Of a stretch of DNA of 64,000 nucleotides, positions 15,646 to 24,786 are shown piece by piece. The DNA is from Marinobacter sp. SS21 (GTDB lineage: Bacteria; Pseudomonadota; Gammaproteobacteria; Pseudomonadales; Oleiphilaceae). How positions within the stretch are numbered: the stretch's first letter is position 1; every line of letters starts with the position of its first letter. A model generated the notes under the pieces. The model made no database searches. It saw only the letters and a list, made by a program, of their open reading frames with translations, and was not told the DNA's origin. The stretch covers positions 248,001 through 312,000 of the forward strand of contig NZ_JAQNDA010000002.1 in assembly GCF_028369065.1 (NCBI RefSeq), written 5' to 3'. A program made the translations under genes and the position numbers.

Positions 15646-17667
15646 ATGGCCAAGAAAGATTTGAACCCCCGTTATCAAGACCCGAATTACGAACCGGTTG
15701 TCAATGAGTCCGGGAACACGCCATTTGCCTCGGTGCTCGCCAGCCGCATGCGGCGTCGGACCGTAATGAAGGGCAGTGTGGGGGCGGCACTGGCGGGTCT
15801 GATGGCAACAACTCTGGTGGGCTGCAGCGATGATGAGGACGGTGACAACGCTGGCCCGGGCGATACCGCGCAAGCATCACAGCGGGAACTGGGCTTTACC
15901 GCGGTTGCGGTATCCACGCTCAATGAAGTCGTGGTGCCAGAAGGATATAGCGCCAAGGCCTTTGTGCCCTGGGGGACTCCGCTGACCGGAACTTTGCCGG
16001 ATTTTCTCCCGGATGGCAGCAACACCGGTGCGGATCAGGAGCAACAGGTAGGGATGCACCACGATGGTATCCATTTTTTTTCCATCGATCTGAAAACCGG
16101 TGGTGACAGTTCCGCCGAAGGCTTGCTGGTGATGAACCATGAATACATCAATCAGGACGCCCTCCATGCCGCCGGCGCCACCTACGTCGCCGGTGCCCGG
16201 CCGGAAGACGAGGTTCGCAAAGAGGTTGCCGCACACGGAGTCTCGGTCATTCATGTCATGCGTGATAGCCGTGGCGAATGGACGGTGGTTCATGGGAGCC
16301 CGTACCATCGTCGCATCACCGGCGCCACCGAAATGGAGATTCGAGGCCCGCTGCGTGGGTTTGACAAGCTGTACACCAAATTCAGCACGGATGGCACCCG
16401 TACCCGTGGAACGCTCAACAACTGCGCCATGGGGCCGACGCCCTGGGGCACCTATCTGGCCGCGGAAGAAAACTGGCATGGCTACTTTGCCAATGGCGAC
16501 GCCAATCCTCCCAAGGAGCATCAGCGCCATGGCGTCGGGGACGCCTCCCGTTACGACTGGGAACTTGTTGAAGGCGGCGCAGACGCGTATGTGCGGTTCA
16601 ACGCGACCAGCATTGGCGCATCCGCCATCGAAGACTACCGCAACGAGCCCAATACCTATGGCTACATGGTGGAAATTGATCCCTTTGAGCCAGCGAGCAA
16701 GCCCCAGAAACGTACGGCACTGGGACGCTTTGGCCATGAGGGGGTGATCTTCGCGCCGGTGACCGAAGGGCAGCCGGTGGTGTGCTATTCCGGCGACGAT
16801 TCCCGTTTCGAGTACATCTACAAGTTTGTGTCCAGCAAGCCCTATTACGCTACCACTGCGGACGGTTCGCTGCTGGATGAAGGGACTCTGTATGTGGCGC
16901 GATTCCGCGACGACGGGACCGGGGAATGGCTGCCGCTGTCGATGGACGACGCCAATTTTGTTGCCAAGATGAACGCCGCGGTCACCACGGGAATGGTTGG
17001 CAACATTAGCTTTGATGAACCCTTCGCCAGCCAGGCGGATCTGCTGGTGAACACCCGCCTGGCTGCCGACATCGCTGGGGCCACGCCGATGGATCGGCCG
17101 GAATGGGGCGCTGTCGATCCCGTCAGCGGCGAGGTCTACTTCACCCTAACCAATAACTCCAGGCGTACCGAGCATCAAACCAACGCTTCGAATCCCCAGG
17201 GGCCGAATCCCAACGGCCATATTATTCGTTGGCAGGAGCTGGGCGGTGACTATGCCGCGACAGACTTCGAGTGGGATATTTTCGTGTTTGCCGGTGAAGA
17301 GGGCACCGAGACGGTTGTCGATGGCGAGGCGGTGGTGACGCTCGACGCCGACAATCATTTCAACAGCCCCGACGGCCTGTGGTTCGACTCCAAGGGCAAG
17401 TTGTGGATCCAGACCGATGGCTCCGACGCACCGCCGTACCAGAACAACATGATGCTGGCCGCCAATCCGGCCACCCGGGATATCCGTCGTTTCTTTGTGG
17501 GCCCGGTTGGTTGCGAGGTCACCGGTGTGGTGACCACACCGGACTGCAGGACCATGTTCGTCAATATTCAGCATCCTGACGGCTTCTGGCCGGACGCCGG
17601 TTCCGAGCGCCCGCGAGACGCCACCGTGATTGTCACCAAGGACGATGGCGGCGTGATCGGCAGCTAA
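15646..17667 (+). CDS. PhoX-family alkaline phosphatase (Tat-exported)
   Basis: This 673-residue protein of the PhoX/DUF839 family carries a twin-arginine signal, R-R-R-T-V-M-K-G, followed by a hydrophobic stretch ending in V-G-C, so it may be a Tat-exported lipoprotein or be cleaved near there. PhoX enzymes are calcium/iron-dependent phosphomonoesterases with a beta-propeller fold. Blocks such as MNHEYINQDALHAAGATYV, NNCAMGPTPWGTYLAAEENW, GRFGHEGVIFAP and FNSPDGLWFDSKGKLWIQTDG fit the family. It would release phosphate from organic esters outside the cytoplasm. The ATG at 15646 has GAGAG at proper spacing; an ATG three codons earlier abuts it. No Pho box was identified. Confidence 0.9.
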   Translation: MAKKDLNPRYQDPNYEPVVNESGNTPFASVLASRMRRRTVMKGSVGAALAGLMATTLVGCSDDEDGDNAGPGDTAQASQRELGFTAVAVSTLNEVVVPEGYSAKAFVPWGTPLTGTLPDFLPDGSNTGADQEQQVGMHHDGIHFFSIDLKTGGDSSAEGLLVMNHEYINQDALHAAGATYVAGARPEDEVRKEVAAHGVSVIHVMRDSRGEWTVVHGSPYHRRITGATEMEIRGPLRGFDKLYTKFSTDGTRTRGTLNNCAMGPTPWGTYLAAEENWHGYFANGDANPPKEHQRHGVGDASRYDWELVEGGADAYVRFNATSIGASAIEDYRNEPNTYGYMVEIDPFEPASKPQKRTALGRFGHEGVIFAPVTEGQPVVCYSGDDSRFEYIYKFVSSKPYYATTADGSLLDEGTLYVARFRDDGTGEWLPLSMDDANFVAKMNAAVTTGMVGNISFDEPFASQADLLVNTRLAADIAGATPMDRPEWGAVDPVSGEVYFTLTNNSRRTEHQTNASNPQGPNPNGHIIRWQELGGDYAATDFEWDIFVFAGEEGTETVVDGEAVVTLDADNHFNSPDGLWFDSKGKLWIQTDGSDAPPYQNNMMLAANPATRDIRRFFVGPVGCEVTGVVTTPDCRTMFVNIQHPDGFWPDAGSERPRDATVIVTKDDGGVIGS

Positions 17668-17689
17668 CCCCCCACCCCCTGTCGGCAGG

Positions 17690-17725
17690 CGCCCCGTCCC
17701 GGAACTGACCGGGAGTGGGGCGTTT
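17690..17725 (+). terminator. Rho-independent terminator after the phoX-like gene
   Basis: CGCCCCGTCCCGG and CCGGGAGTGGGGCG form an imperfect stem with a short loop, followed by TTTT. Confidence 0.75.
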
Positions 17726-17859
17726 TCATGTGCGAGTTTGTGATCTTTTCCCCATCGTTCCAGAAAACACCACTAAAGTATCAGTTATAACCAGAACGTA
17801 ATTTCATAGGCTTTGTCGATGGCCGTTCGGCGCATTGTGCAGCATAGGCTGGGGTGGTG

Positions 17860-19560
17860 ATGAAGTTAATATCGGGGCGCGTGGTTATGGCTGGAGCCAT
17901 CACCGCGCTTTTGCTGACACTTGTTGGGTATGCCTTGGCACCGATGCTGGGGTTGGACCCGCTATCCATTGTGGCGGGGGTCATTCTTGGTTTGGCGGCG
18001 GCCACCGGATTCCTCGTGCTGAGAGTGCTGGAGCCGTTGGAGCACGGCCTTCGGCAAATGCTTGAGGGTGAAGTTACAGCGGATAATCCGCTGGGTGAGC
18101 CTGGGCAGAAACTGGTGGCCGATGCCGAGACCGCCCGCTCGCTAATCCGGCGGTTATCCGCCAATGCCGACGCCAACGCCATTTCTGCGGCGGAAGTGTC
18201 TCACGCCTCCGATCAGCTTAAGCAGCGTCTCGACCAGCAGGTGCGGGAAACGTCTCAGATGACCGACTACGCCGGTCAGATTTCCGATACCGTTCGTCAG
18301 TCCGCCCAGCAGGCGCACGAAGCGGCTGGCATGGCGCGGTTGGCAAGCCAATTGAGCGCAGAGGGGGGGCAGGCGCTGGAGGGGGCCATCGAACGGGTCC
18401 GGCTGGCCCACCAGCAGTCCAATGAAAATCTGGCCCGCATTCAGGACCTCAACGAAAAATCAGAGCGCATCCAGGGGGTCACCGGCGTGATTCAGGGGAT
18501 CGCCGAGCAGACCAATCTACTGGCGCTCAACGCGGCCATCGAGGCGGCCCGCGCTGGCGATCAGGGGCGTGGCTTTGCGGTCGTGGCGGACGAAGTACGT
18601 CAGTTAGCTGCCCGTACCGCTCAGGCCACCGGTGAAGTGGCGGCAACTCTGGACGAGATTCGCAGCGATACCTCCTTGATCGTGTCCCGCATCGAAGCGT
18701 TGGCGGAGAGCGTGGATGACGGGCTGTCTTCGGTGCAAGGTGTTGGCGAACGCCTCCAAAAAATTCGAGAACAGTCCGATCAGCTTGAGCAGCGAGTGGT
18801 GCAGATGGCGGCCAACGATCAGCACAACGACGACAGTCTCCAGCAGATGTTTCACGCCATTGCCGCACTCAGGGACCAGATTGCGGAAAGCGACATCAGC
18901 GTCGAATCGTTGGCGGTGCAGGCAGCCAAGCTCATGGAGTTGGCGGAAGACGCCAATGCCGCCTACGCCAAAAGCAGTGACGCCAGTTACCACCAGTTTT
19001 TCTACCAGCAGGCGCGGGCCGGCGCGGAGCGCATCGGGACTATGTTGGAGCAAGCCTTGGCGGACGGACAGTTACGGGAGGCTGACCTGTTTGATCGAAA
19101 CCGGGAGCGGATTCCGGACACCGAGCCGCCAAAGTATCATTGCGGATTCGACCGCTTTACCGACGATCGGCTTCCGGCCATTCAGGAACCTGTTAAAAGT
19201 GCCCATTCGGCCTTGGTGTTCGCCATTGCCTGTGCGCCGGACGGTTATGTCCCCACCCACAATCGGGAGTTTGCTCATTTACCGACCGGTAAGCCGGAGG
19301 TAGACCTGCTGAAAAGCCGCAGCAAGCGGCTTTTCAATGACCGCACCGGCGTTCGTTGCGGCAGCCATACTGAGGACATGCTCCTGCAGACTTACCGCCG
19401 GGATACCGGTGAGATCATGCACGACCTGTCGGTCCCGATCTATGTTCGCGGCAAGCACTGGGGGGGATTCCGGCTGGGGTACAAACCCAACGCCAACGCC
19501 AACGCCAACGTAAACGCCAGCGCTAAGCCAAACCTGGAGGCTCGGGACAGTCAGGGATGA
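17860..19560 (+). CDS. Methyl-accepting chemotaxis protein with C-terminal sensor-like domain
   Basis: This 566-residue chemoreceptor has two closely spaced N-terminal transmembrane helices (about residues 8-28 and 35-53) and almost no periplasmic loop. A helical signalling domain follows, with the hairpin tip [20 protein letters not shown]...[13 protein letters not shown] near residues 213-250. After the signalling domain, residues ~370-540 form an extra globular domain ([60 protein letters not shown]) that looks like a Cache/PAS-type ligand-binding module. The sensor is thus probably cytoplasmic. The tail is a low-complexity N-A repeat that overlaps convergent argP. No che genes are linked. 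Confidence 0.9.
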   Translation: MKLISGRVVMAGAITALLLTLVGYALAPMLGLDPLSIVAGVILGLAAATGFLVLRVLEPLEHGLRQMLEGEVTADNPLGEPGQKLVADAETARSLIRRLSANADANAISAAEVSHASDQLKQRLDQQVRETSQMTDYAGQISDTVRQSAQQAHEAAGMARLASQLSAEGGQALEGAIERVRLAHQQSNENLARIQDLNEKSERIQGVTGVIQGIAEQTNLLALNAAIEAARAGDQGRGFAVVADEVRQLAARTAQATGEVAATLDEIRSDTSLIVSRIEALAESVDDGLSSVQGVGERLQKIREQSDQLEQRVVQMAANDQHNDDSLQQMFHAIAALRDQIAESDISVESLAVQAAKLMELAEDANAAYAKSSDASYHQFFYQQARAGAERIGTMLEQALADGQLREADLFDRNRERIPDTEPPKYHCGFDRFTDDRLPAIQEPVKSAHSALVFAIACAPDGYVPTHNREFAHLPTGKPEVDLLKSRSKRLFNDRTGVRCGSHTEDMLLQTYRRDTGEIMHDLSVPIYVRGKHWGGFRLGYKPNANANANVNASAKPNLEARDSQG

Positions 19561-20455
19561 GCCCGGTTGGAGAGGGGCATCCTAAGCCTGCAGCGGCGTA
19601 GCGCAATAGTGCCTGGGTAAGCCGGTCCATGAAAGTGCCTCCATGACGCCAGAAATGCCAGAACAGCTCCACCTGGAGCGGAGTTTCTGGTGCCATATCT
19701 CGCAGCTCGCCCTGCGCGATCAACGGGTTCCCCTGATGGTCTGGAATCATACCGTACCCCATGCCCGCCCTGGCCAGTTGCACAAATCCCTCGGATGACG
19801 GGCAGAGATGGTAAGGGAACTGGCCGTGATAGCCACTCTGTGCCAGGAAGCGGTGCTGCAGCTGATCGTGAGGACCGAACACGATGGCGGGGGCCTGACG
19901 AAAACGGTGGGCCTCAAGCCCTTTGGGAAAATGCTGCGCCAGGTAATCCGCTCGTGCCAGGGCCCGGTAGGTCATCCGCCCCAGGGCAACACAGCGCGCG
20001 CCGGCGACGGGCTGATCGCTCGCGCACAGGCAGGCGGCGACATCCCCTTCACGCATCCGGCGCAGGCCGACATCCTGATCTTCAATAACCAGGTCCAGCA
20101 GCAACGCTTCATCCCGGCAAAACTGGCCGATGGCTTCGGCCCACCAGGTGGCCAGGGAATCGGCATTCAGGGCGATGCGCAGTCGGCTACGTTCGTTGTG
20201 AAGTTCTGGCAGGTTGCGTTGAAGGTCGCGTTCCAGGAGCTGTACCTGCTGAACGTGATTGAGCAACTGTCGTCCGAGGGTGGTGGCTTGAAGTTCTGGA
20301 TGTCTTACCAGTACCGGCTGTCCCAGCCTGCTCTCAAGCAATTTAATGCGCTGGGAAATCGCCGATTGGGACAGGCCCAATTCATGGCCGGCCCGTTCGA
20401 AGCCGCCCGCCTCCACCACTGCGGCCAAGGCCTGGAGCAATTTGTAATCAAGCAT
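19523..20455 (-). CDS. argP: LysR-family regulator ArgP
   Basis: This 310-residue LysR-type regulator has an N-terminal winged helix-turn-helix: [46 protein letters not shown]. This resembles ArgP (IciA) closely, including FERA and SQRIK. ArgP activates the exporter gene argO in response to arginine and lysine; the gene stands divergent to an ArgO-type exporter here, which supports the name. The ATG at 20455 places the HTH at the usual position. The 3' end overlaps the convergent chemoreceptor gene by 38 bases, so the C-terminal tails of the two proteins are encoded on opposite strands of the same DNA. Confidence 0.9.
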   Translation of the reverse strand: MLDYKLLQALAAVVEAGGFERAGHELGLSQSAISQRIKLLESRLGQPVLVRHPELQATTLGRQLLNHVQQVQLLERDLQRNLPELHNERSRLRIALNADSLATWWAEAIGQFCRDEALLLDLVIEDQDVGLRRMREGDVAACLCASDQPVAGARCVALGRMTYRALARADYLAQHFPKGLEAHRFRQAPAIVFGPHDQLQHRFLAQSGYHGQFPYHLCPSSEGFVQLARAGMGYGMIPDHQGNPLIAQGELRDMAPETPLQVELFWHFWRHGGTFMDRLTQALLRYAAAGLGCPSPTGLIPDCPEPPGLA

Positions 20456-20463
20456 AAGAAAAA

Positions 20464-20478
20464 CTAATGCGTCATTAG
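20464..20478. promoter_or_regulatory. LysR-type T-N11-A palindrome between argP and argO
   Basis: CTAATG-CGT-CATTAG is a perfect 15-bp dyad and contains a T-N11-A core, the general LysR-regulator box. It lies nine bases upstream of the argP start and about 95 bases before argO. Binding by ArgP is inferred from position and motif only. Confidence 0.55.
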
Positions 20479-20573
20479 GATAATGATTTTTCAGTATAGC
20501 TTCTTCAGCGTACTCTGGCGCCATCAGATCGCCGACCGGGAGCGGTCGACATAGCCAATCGGGAGGCTGGAAC

Positions 20574-21194
20574 GTGCTGGAGAGTTATCTGACCGGGCTG
20601 ATAGTGTGTGGCGGGATCATTGTCGCGATCGGAGCCCAGAATGCCTATGTGCTGGGGCAGGCCGTCCGGCGCGAACACCACTGGTGGGTGGCCGGGCTTT
20701 GTATGAGCTCGGACATTCTGTTGTTCAGTGCCGGTATGTTTGGCATGAGCGCGCTGTTGTTGACGTATCCCGTCGCCCTCGATGTGCTGCGTTGGCTAGG
20801 GGTTGGTTTTCTGCTTTGGTTAGCCGTGGTGGCAACCTGGCGCGCAGTGCTCGGCCGGGTGCAACTGAAATCCGGGCAATCCGGGGGCAGTCGATTGCGG
20901 AGCGTGGTGGCCACCACGCTGGCGGTGACACTGCTGAACCCGCAGGTGTATCTGGATACGCTGTTGCTGGTGCCCGCCGTGGGCGCCCAACAGTCGGAGC
21001 CGTTCGGATTTCTGGCTGGTGCCAGTAGCGCCTCGGTGCTGTGGTTTGGGCTGCTGGCCTGGAGTGGGGCGATGCTGGCACCCATACTGGCCCGACCGCT
21101 GGCCTGGCGTATCATTGATGGCGTCATCGCCACCATGATGGCCGCCATTGCGTTGCATCTTGTGGTCAATGGCATTCAGCTTGCGGTTGTCTGA
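20574..21194 (+). CDS. argO: Arginine exporter ArgO (LysE family)
   Basis: This 206-residue protein has about six transmembrane helices and the LysE/ArgO pattern: GLIVCGGIIVAIGAQNAYVLGQAVRREH near the N-terminus and LNPQVYLDT in the middle. LysE-family carriers export basic amino acids, driven by the proton motive force. Length equals the family norm. It starts with GTG and is divergent from argP, the known activator of argO. Confidence 0.93.
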   Translation: MLESYLTGLIVCGGIIVAIGAQNAYVLGQAVRREHHWWVAGLCMSSDILLFSAGMFGMSALLLTYPVALDVLRWLGVGFLLWLAVVATWRAVLGRVQLKSGQSGGSRLRSVVATTLAVTLLNPQVYLDTLLLVPAVGAQQSEPFGFLAGASSASVLWFGLLAWSGAMLAPILARPLAWRIIDGVIATMMAAIALHLVVNGIQLAVV

Positions 21195-21277
21195 TGGCAC
21201 TGGGGCCGCCTGGGTTGTGTGGCGATCGATTCGGTTGTGATATGTTTATCAATGTACCCACCCATGGAGAGCTTTGC

Positions 21278-21640
21278 GTGGCTGACCAGGAATATATTCC
21301 CGCAGAATCCGATCCTATTGCTCGTCGTTCCGAACCGGCCCGCAACCTGGCGGTGACGGTATACATCCTCCAGGCGCTGGTGTTTTTTTCCGGTGGTGTC
21401 ACCGGGCTCGTCGGAGTCATTATCAACTACATCAAATTGGACGATGTTCTTGGCACCTGGGTGGAACCCCATTTTCGTTGGCAGATCCGTACCTTCTGGA
21501 TCGGTTTGCTATGGATGGTCATTGGCACCATCACGACCTTTCTACTTATCGGGTGGTTGATCCTGTTTGCGGTGTCGATATGGATGATTTACCGCATCGT
21601 TAAGGGCGCACTGGCCCTCAACGATGGGGCGTCGCCCTAA
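21278..21640 (+). CDS. DUF4870-like small membrane protein
   Basis: This 120-residue protein has a hydrophilic N-terminal ~25 residues and three hydrophobic segments. The arrangement (LAVTVYILQALVFFSGGVTGLVGVIINYIK, then HFRWQIRTFWIGLLW, then IWMIYRIVKGALALNDG) is typical of DUF4870/Tic20-like proteins. Function is unknown. The GTG at 21278 has GGAG eight bases upstream and gives the expected length. The upstream in-frame sequence overlaps the argO end and is not similar to the family. Confidence 0.8.
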   Translation: MADQEYIPAESDPIARRSEPARNLAVTVYILQALVFFSGGVTGLVGVIINYIKLDDVLGTWVEPHFRWQIRTFWIGLLWMVIGTITTFLLIGWLILFAVSIWMIYRIVKGALALNDGASP

Positions 21641-22190
21641 GTGCCGTTCTAAGCCCGAGCGGACAAAAGGGGTGACATTCTGATCGATGCCATTCCTCTA
21701 CGGAGCCGCGCCATACGTTTCTATATTTAAAGTGATTTGACCTTGCTTGCATTCTATTGGCCTATCCTGACAAGGATGACGTTAATTAGCGAAAAAAAGG
21801 CCAATTTCTTAGTGTGCACTTTTGGTATGTTGTTAGCACAGATGTGCAATTTTCCTGGCCCTCAGCGGAACAAAAAGAGTCAGTGGCTTAAATAAGAGCC
21901 TGTTTGCAGAAGAGCACAAAGAATTACAAAAGCTAAACTGATCAATTTTTGAGCTGTGCGAAAGTGTGAACGCAGCGTGTGTCTATTCATGGCTGTCAGC
22001 CACGGTAGTTTCGGTGCAACATCGCAATGGGTCAGGTAAGGAAACACCGTTTACTCATTTACAAAATCGACCATCCACAAAGAGAGAGGGAACGCCGTCG
22101 TGTGGGTGAACGTTTTGTGGTGAGTAGGCGCAAGTGGTTAGGTTTGCTAAATAACTTTAAACAACAAGGCCATCCATGAAGGGGATTGCG
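21641..22190. other. AT-rich 550-base region upstream of the ompA-like gene
   Basis: No supportable gene is seen. The sequence is visibly more AT-rich than its surroundings from about 21700 to 22170, with A and T runs. This suggests a long leader or regulatory region for the highly expressed outer-membrane protein gene that follows. No clear hairpin terminator for the preceding gene was found. Confidence 0.45.
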
Positions 22191-23258
22191 ATGAAAGGAC
22201 TGGGGAAAAAAGCGCTTGTGACGGCGTTGGCAGCAGTTGCTGTGACGCCAAGCTATGCCACCGATAGCGTACAGCATACCAATGAGATTTCTGTGATGGG
22301 GGTCTACATTGAGCCAGATGATGATCGATCTGACGAATACGGTTCCGCGGTGCGAGCCATTTACGGCATTCGGCTCGACCGCCATTGGTGGCTGGAGCCG
22401 ACTTTTTTTGCCGGCGTCATCGAAACGGGTGAGCAGGGTGGTCCGGACTTTTTCCAGCAGGGACTGGGGATGGACATATCCTACCGCCTGTTTGGTGATG
22501 CCGAGTTTACACCCTACGGCCTGGTTGGCCTGGGGGTTTCCCGCAACGATGTCGCCAACAATCCCGCCAGTGAGTTTGATGGCTACGCCAACCTCGGCCT
22601 GGGTGTGCTGACCTCGCCGCTTACCGAGTCAGGGCTTCGCCTGCGTGGTGAGGTGCGTTACCTGTATGACAACTATGATGATGGCCTGTTTGATTGGCAC
22701 TTCGGCCTGGGTATAACCGTTCCCATTGGCGTCACCCGTCGCCAGGTCGTTGAAAAAGTCACGGTGATCGAACGGCCGGTGGTGGTGGAATCCCAGCGGG
22801 TCATCGAGCTGGCGGATTCCGATAAGGACGGCGTGGTGGACGGAGTTGACCAGTGCCCGAACACCCTGGCCGGGTTGCAAGTGGATGCCTTGGGTTGCGT
22901 GAAAACCGATCAGGTGCAGTCGGTGGTGCTCAGCGGTGTCAAATTCGAACTTAATTCCGATCGCCTGACCGCCAACGCTCGCGACATCCTCAATCGTGCT
23001 GCGGACGCGCTGAAAGGCCAACAAGATTTGGACGTGGAAGTCGCTGGCCACACCGATGCGTCGGGCTCCGACAGCTACAACCTGAAACTGTCTCAGGCAC
23101 GTGCGGATTCGGTCAGGAACTACCTGATCGAGAACGGGGTCAATCCTGGGCAGCTGACAGCGGTTGGCTATGGTGAGACTCGGCCTATCGCGAGTAACGA
23201 TACCGAGGAAGGTCGCGAACGGAATCGCCGAGTTGAATTCAATGTCATCTCCGAGTGA
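22191..23258 (+). CDS. OmpA-like outer membrane protein
   Basis: This 355-residue protein has a signal peptide cleaved about after A-S-Y-A, and an N-terminal eight-strand beta-barrel-like domain (about residues 30-190). A short thrombospondin type 3 calcium motif follows, D-S-D-K-D-G-V-V-D-G-V-D-Q-C-P. The C-terminal OmpA/MotB peptidoglycan-binding domain has VEVAGHTDASGSDSYNLKLSQARADSVRNYL and ERNRRVEF. The architecture matches OprF-like porins that tie the outer membrane to peptidoglycan. The ATG at 22191 has AGGGG seven bases upstream. The next gene encodes a lipoprotein rich in the same calcium repeats. Confidence 0.93.
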   Translation: MKGLGKKALVTALAAVAVTPSYATDSVQHTNEISVMGVYIEPDDDRSDEYGSAVRAIYGIRLDRHWWLEPTFFAGVIETGEQGGPDFFQQGLGMDISYRLFGDAEFTPYGLVGLGVSRNDVANNPASEFDGYANLGLGVLTSPLTESGLRLRGEVRYLYDNYDDGLFDWHFGLGITVPIGVTRRQVVEKVTVIERPVVVESQRVIELADSDKDGVVDGVDQCPNTLAGLQVDALGCVKTDQVQSVVLSGVKFELNSDRLTANARDILNRAADALKGQQDLDVEVAGHTDASGSDSYNLKLSQARADSVRNYLIENGVNPGQLTAVGYGETRPIASNDTEEGRERNRRVEFNVISE

Positions 23259-23280
23259 CGAGAGAGGAAGGTAGTAAGGT

Positions 23281-24345
23281 ATGAAAACAAAACTAAATTG
23301 GCCTTTGGTTGTACTGGTTACATTCTTGTTGGCGTTGGCGGGTTGTCAGTCAGACAGTTCGTCCGGTGCCGCGGTCGCTGGCGACAGCGCTATCTTCAAT
23401 GGCGATGACGATGGCGACGGCATTCGTAATGGGGACGATAACTGCGTGCTGATTCCCAATCCTGGCCAGGAAGATCTGGACGGCGATGGTCTCGGGGATG
23501 TCTGTGACAGTGATCGTGATGGCGATGGCATCGACGACTCCGTGGATGATTGTCCGGCCGATCCGAACAATGCACCGGGGTGCGAAACCAACGGCGATGA
23601 TGATGGCGACGGCATCATCAACGGTGACGACAATTGCCGATTCGACTTTAACCCGGGCCAGGAAGATGAAGACGGCGACGGCATTGGTGACGCTTGCGAT
23701 GACAACACCGACACTGATGGCGATGGTGTGCAGGACAGTGAGGACAACTGTCCGAATACTGCAAACGCACCGCAAACCGACACCGACGGTGATGGCATCG
23801 GTGATGCCTGCGACCCGGTCGACAATACCGGTGACGATGCGTACGCCTGTGGCACAGCAGCGGCAGCCCCATACAAGCCATTTCAGGAGCCCGCGGCTTC
23901 GGCAAGTGGAACTGACTCCGTCCTCTGCCTAGAAGGTTGCGTTGTCAACGCTGGCAACGTTGTTGACAGTCATCTGCTGAACAGCGCAACCCTGCAGTCC
24001 ACGTTGTTGGGTGGGGCGACGCTGACTGTAACGGATGCCGTGGAGACATACGAAGCGCCCAACAAATTGGGAGTGGCCATTGCTGATGCAGATGCCCTGC
24101 TGAGTATCTCGCTGTTGAGTACCATCGATGTCACAACTCGACTGGACGGTGCCGTACAGGAAACCTTCAGCGATTTGACTTTGGCAGAGTTGGATCTGCT
24201 GGGAATGATCAACGACGAATCGGTCGGGTTCCTGGTGTTCGACACTGCGGCGGACTTTGATGAAGTCGCTATCAGTCTCGGCGGCGTTAACGTGCTAGAG
24301 AGTATCGACGTGTTCGCAGTCTGTGCGAGCCCTGATGCGCTGTAA
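23281..24345 (+). CDS. Lipoprotein with thrombospondin type 3 calcium repeats
   Basis: This 354-residue protein has a lipoprotein signal peptide (lipobox L-A-G-C, Cys about residue 22). Residues ~40-185 are a run of thrombospondin type 3 repeats (D-D-D-G-D-G-I-x-N-G-D-D-N-C and variants), each offering Asp-rich calcium sites and pairs of Cys. The C-terminal ~150 residues are a Ser/Thr/Ala-rich domain of unknown fold with a few Cys. It lies 22 bases after the OmpA-like gene, which has one such repeat, so the two are probably cotranscribed and may act together at the cell surface. Family beyond the repeats is not recognised. Confidence 0.85.
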   Translation: MKTKLNWPLVVLVTFLLALAGCQSDSSSGAAVAGDSAIFNGDDDGDGIRNGDDNCVLIPNPGQEDLDGDGLGDVCDSDRDGDGIDDSVDDCPADPNNAPGCETNGDDDGDGIINGDDNCRFDFNPGQEDEDGDGIGDACDDNTDTDGDGVQDSEDNCPNTANAPQTDTDGDGIGDACDPVDNTGDDAYACGTAAAAPYKPFQEPAASASGTDSVLCLEGCVVNAGNVVDSHLLNSATLQSTLLGGATLTVTDAVETYEAPNKLGVAIADADALLSISLLSTIDVTTRLDGAVQETFSDLTLAELDLLGMINDESVGFLVFDTAADFDEVAISLGGVNVLESIDVFAVCASPDAL

Positions 24346-24372
24346 TCTGCAAATCAGTTGATTACCAGAACA

Positions 24373-24407
24373 AGAAAAGCCCCGACATTTCGGGGCTTTT
24401 CTTGTTT
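24373..24407. terminator. Bidirectional Rho-independent terminator
   Basis: AAGAAAAGCCCCG and CGGGGCTTTTCTT are perfect complements around ACATT. T runs are present on both strands. It ends the ompA/lipoprotein unit on the right. Confidence 0.9.
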
Positions 24408-24465
24408 GGGCCTGCACAAAGTGGCGAGGCCTGGGATGGGGCCGAGATTTCGCTGCACTGCTGGG

Positions 24466-24786
24466 TCACCACCCGGAATTCATTTTCTGCGCCATGGCGT
24501 CCGCTTCTGCACATCGCCCACAATTGATCTTGTGACACGTCTGGGGGTCGTGTAGATAAAAGCCGGAGAACGAGGCGTAAGGCGATCGGTTGGCCACGCG
24601 CTCGTGTTGTTTCAGGTGGCGGGACAGCGCACGTTTAGCCTCGGACAGGGAGGTATAGGGGCCGAGGTCCGCTCTTTCCCGGGTCAGTACGTACCAACCC
24701 ACGGAAGTTTCAACGAAGCGGTTCGGTAGTGCGGCTACCTTCTCTAACTGTTGTGGTTCGGCAAGTGTTTGTGAATCATGATGCAT
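24466..24786 (-). CDS. DUF6316-like small protein
   Basis: This 106-residue protein has the pattern NRFVETSVGWYVLTRERADLGPY-S-EAKRALSRHLKQH, which I associate with the DUF6316 family of small uncharacterised gammaproteobacterial proteins. The C-terminal part has a Cys/His cluster (C-H-K-I-N-C-G-R-C). The ATG at 24786 is chosen because AGGAAT lies just upstream. No membrane segment is seen. Function is unknown. Confidence 0.65.
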   Translation of the reverse strand: MHHDSQTLAEPQQLEKVAALPNRFVETSVGWYVLTRERADLGPYTSLSEAKRALSRHLKQHERVANRSPYASFSGFYLHDPQTCHKINCGRCAEADAMAQKMNSGW

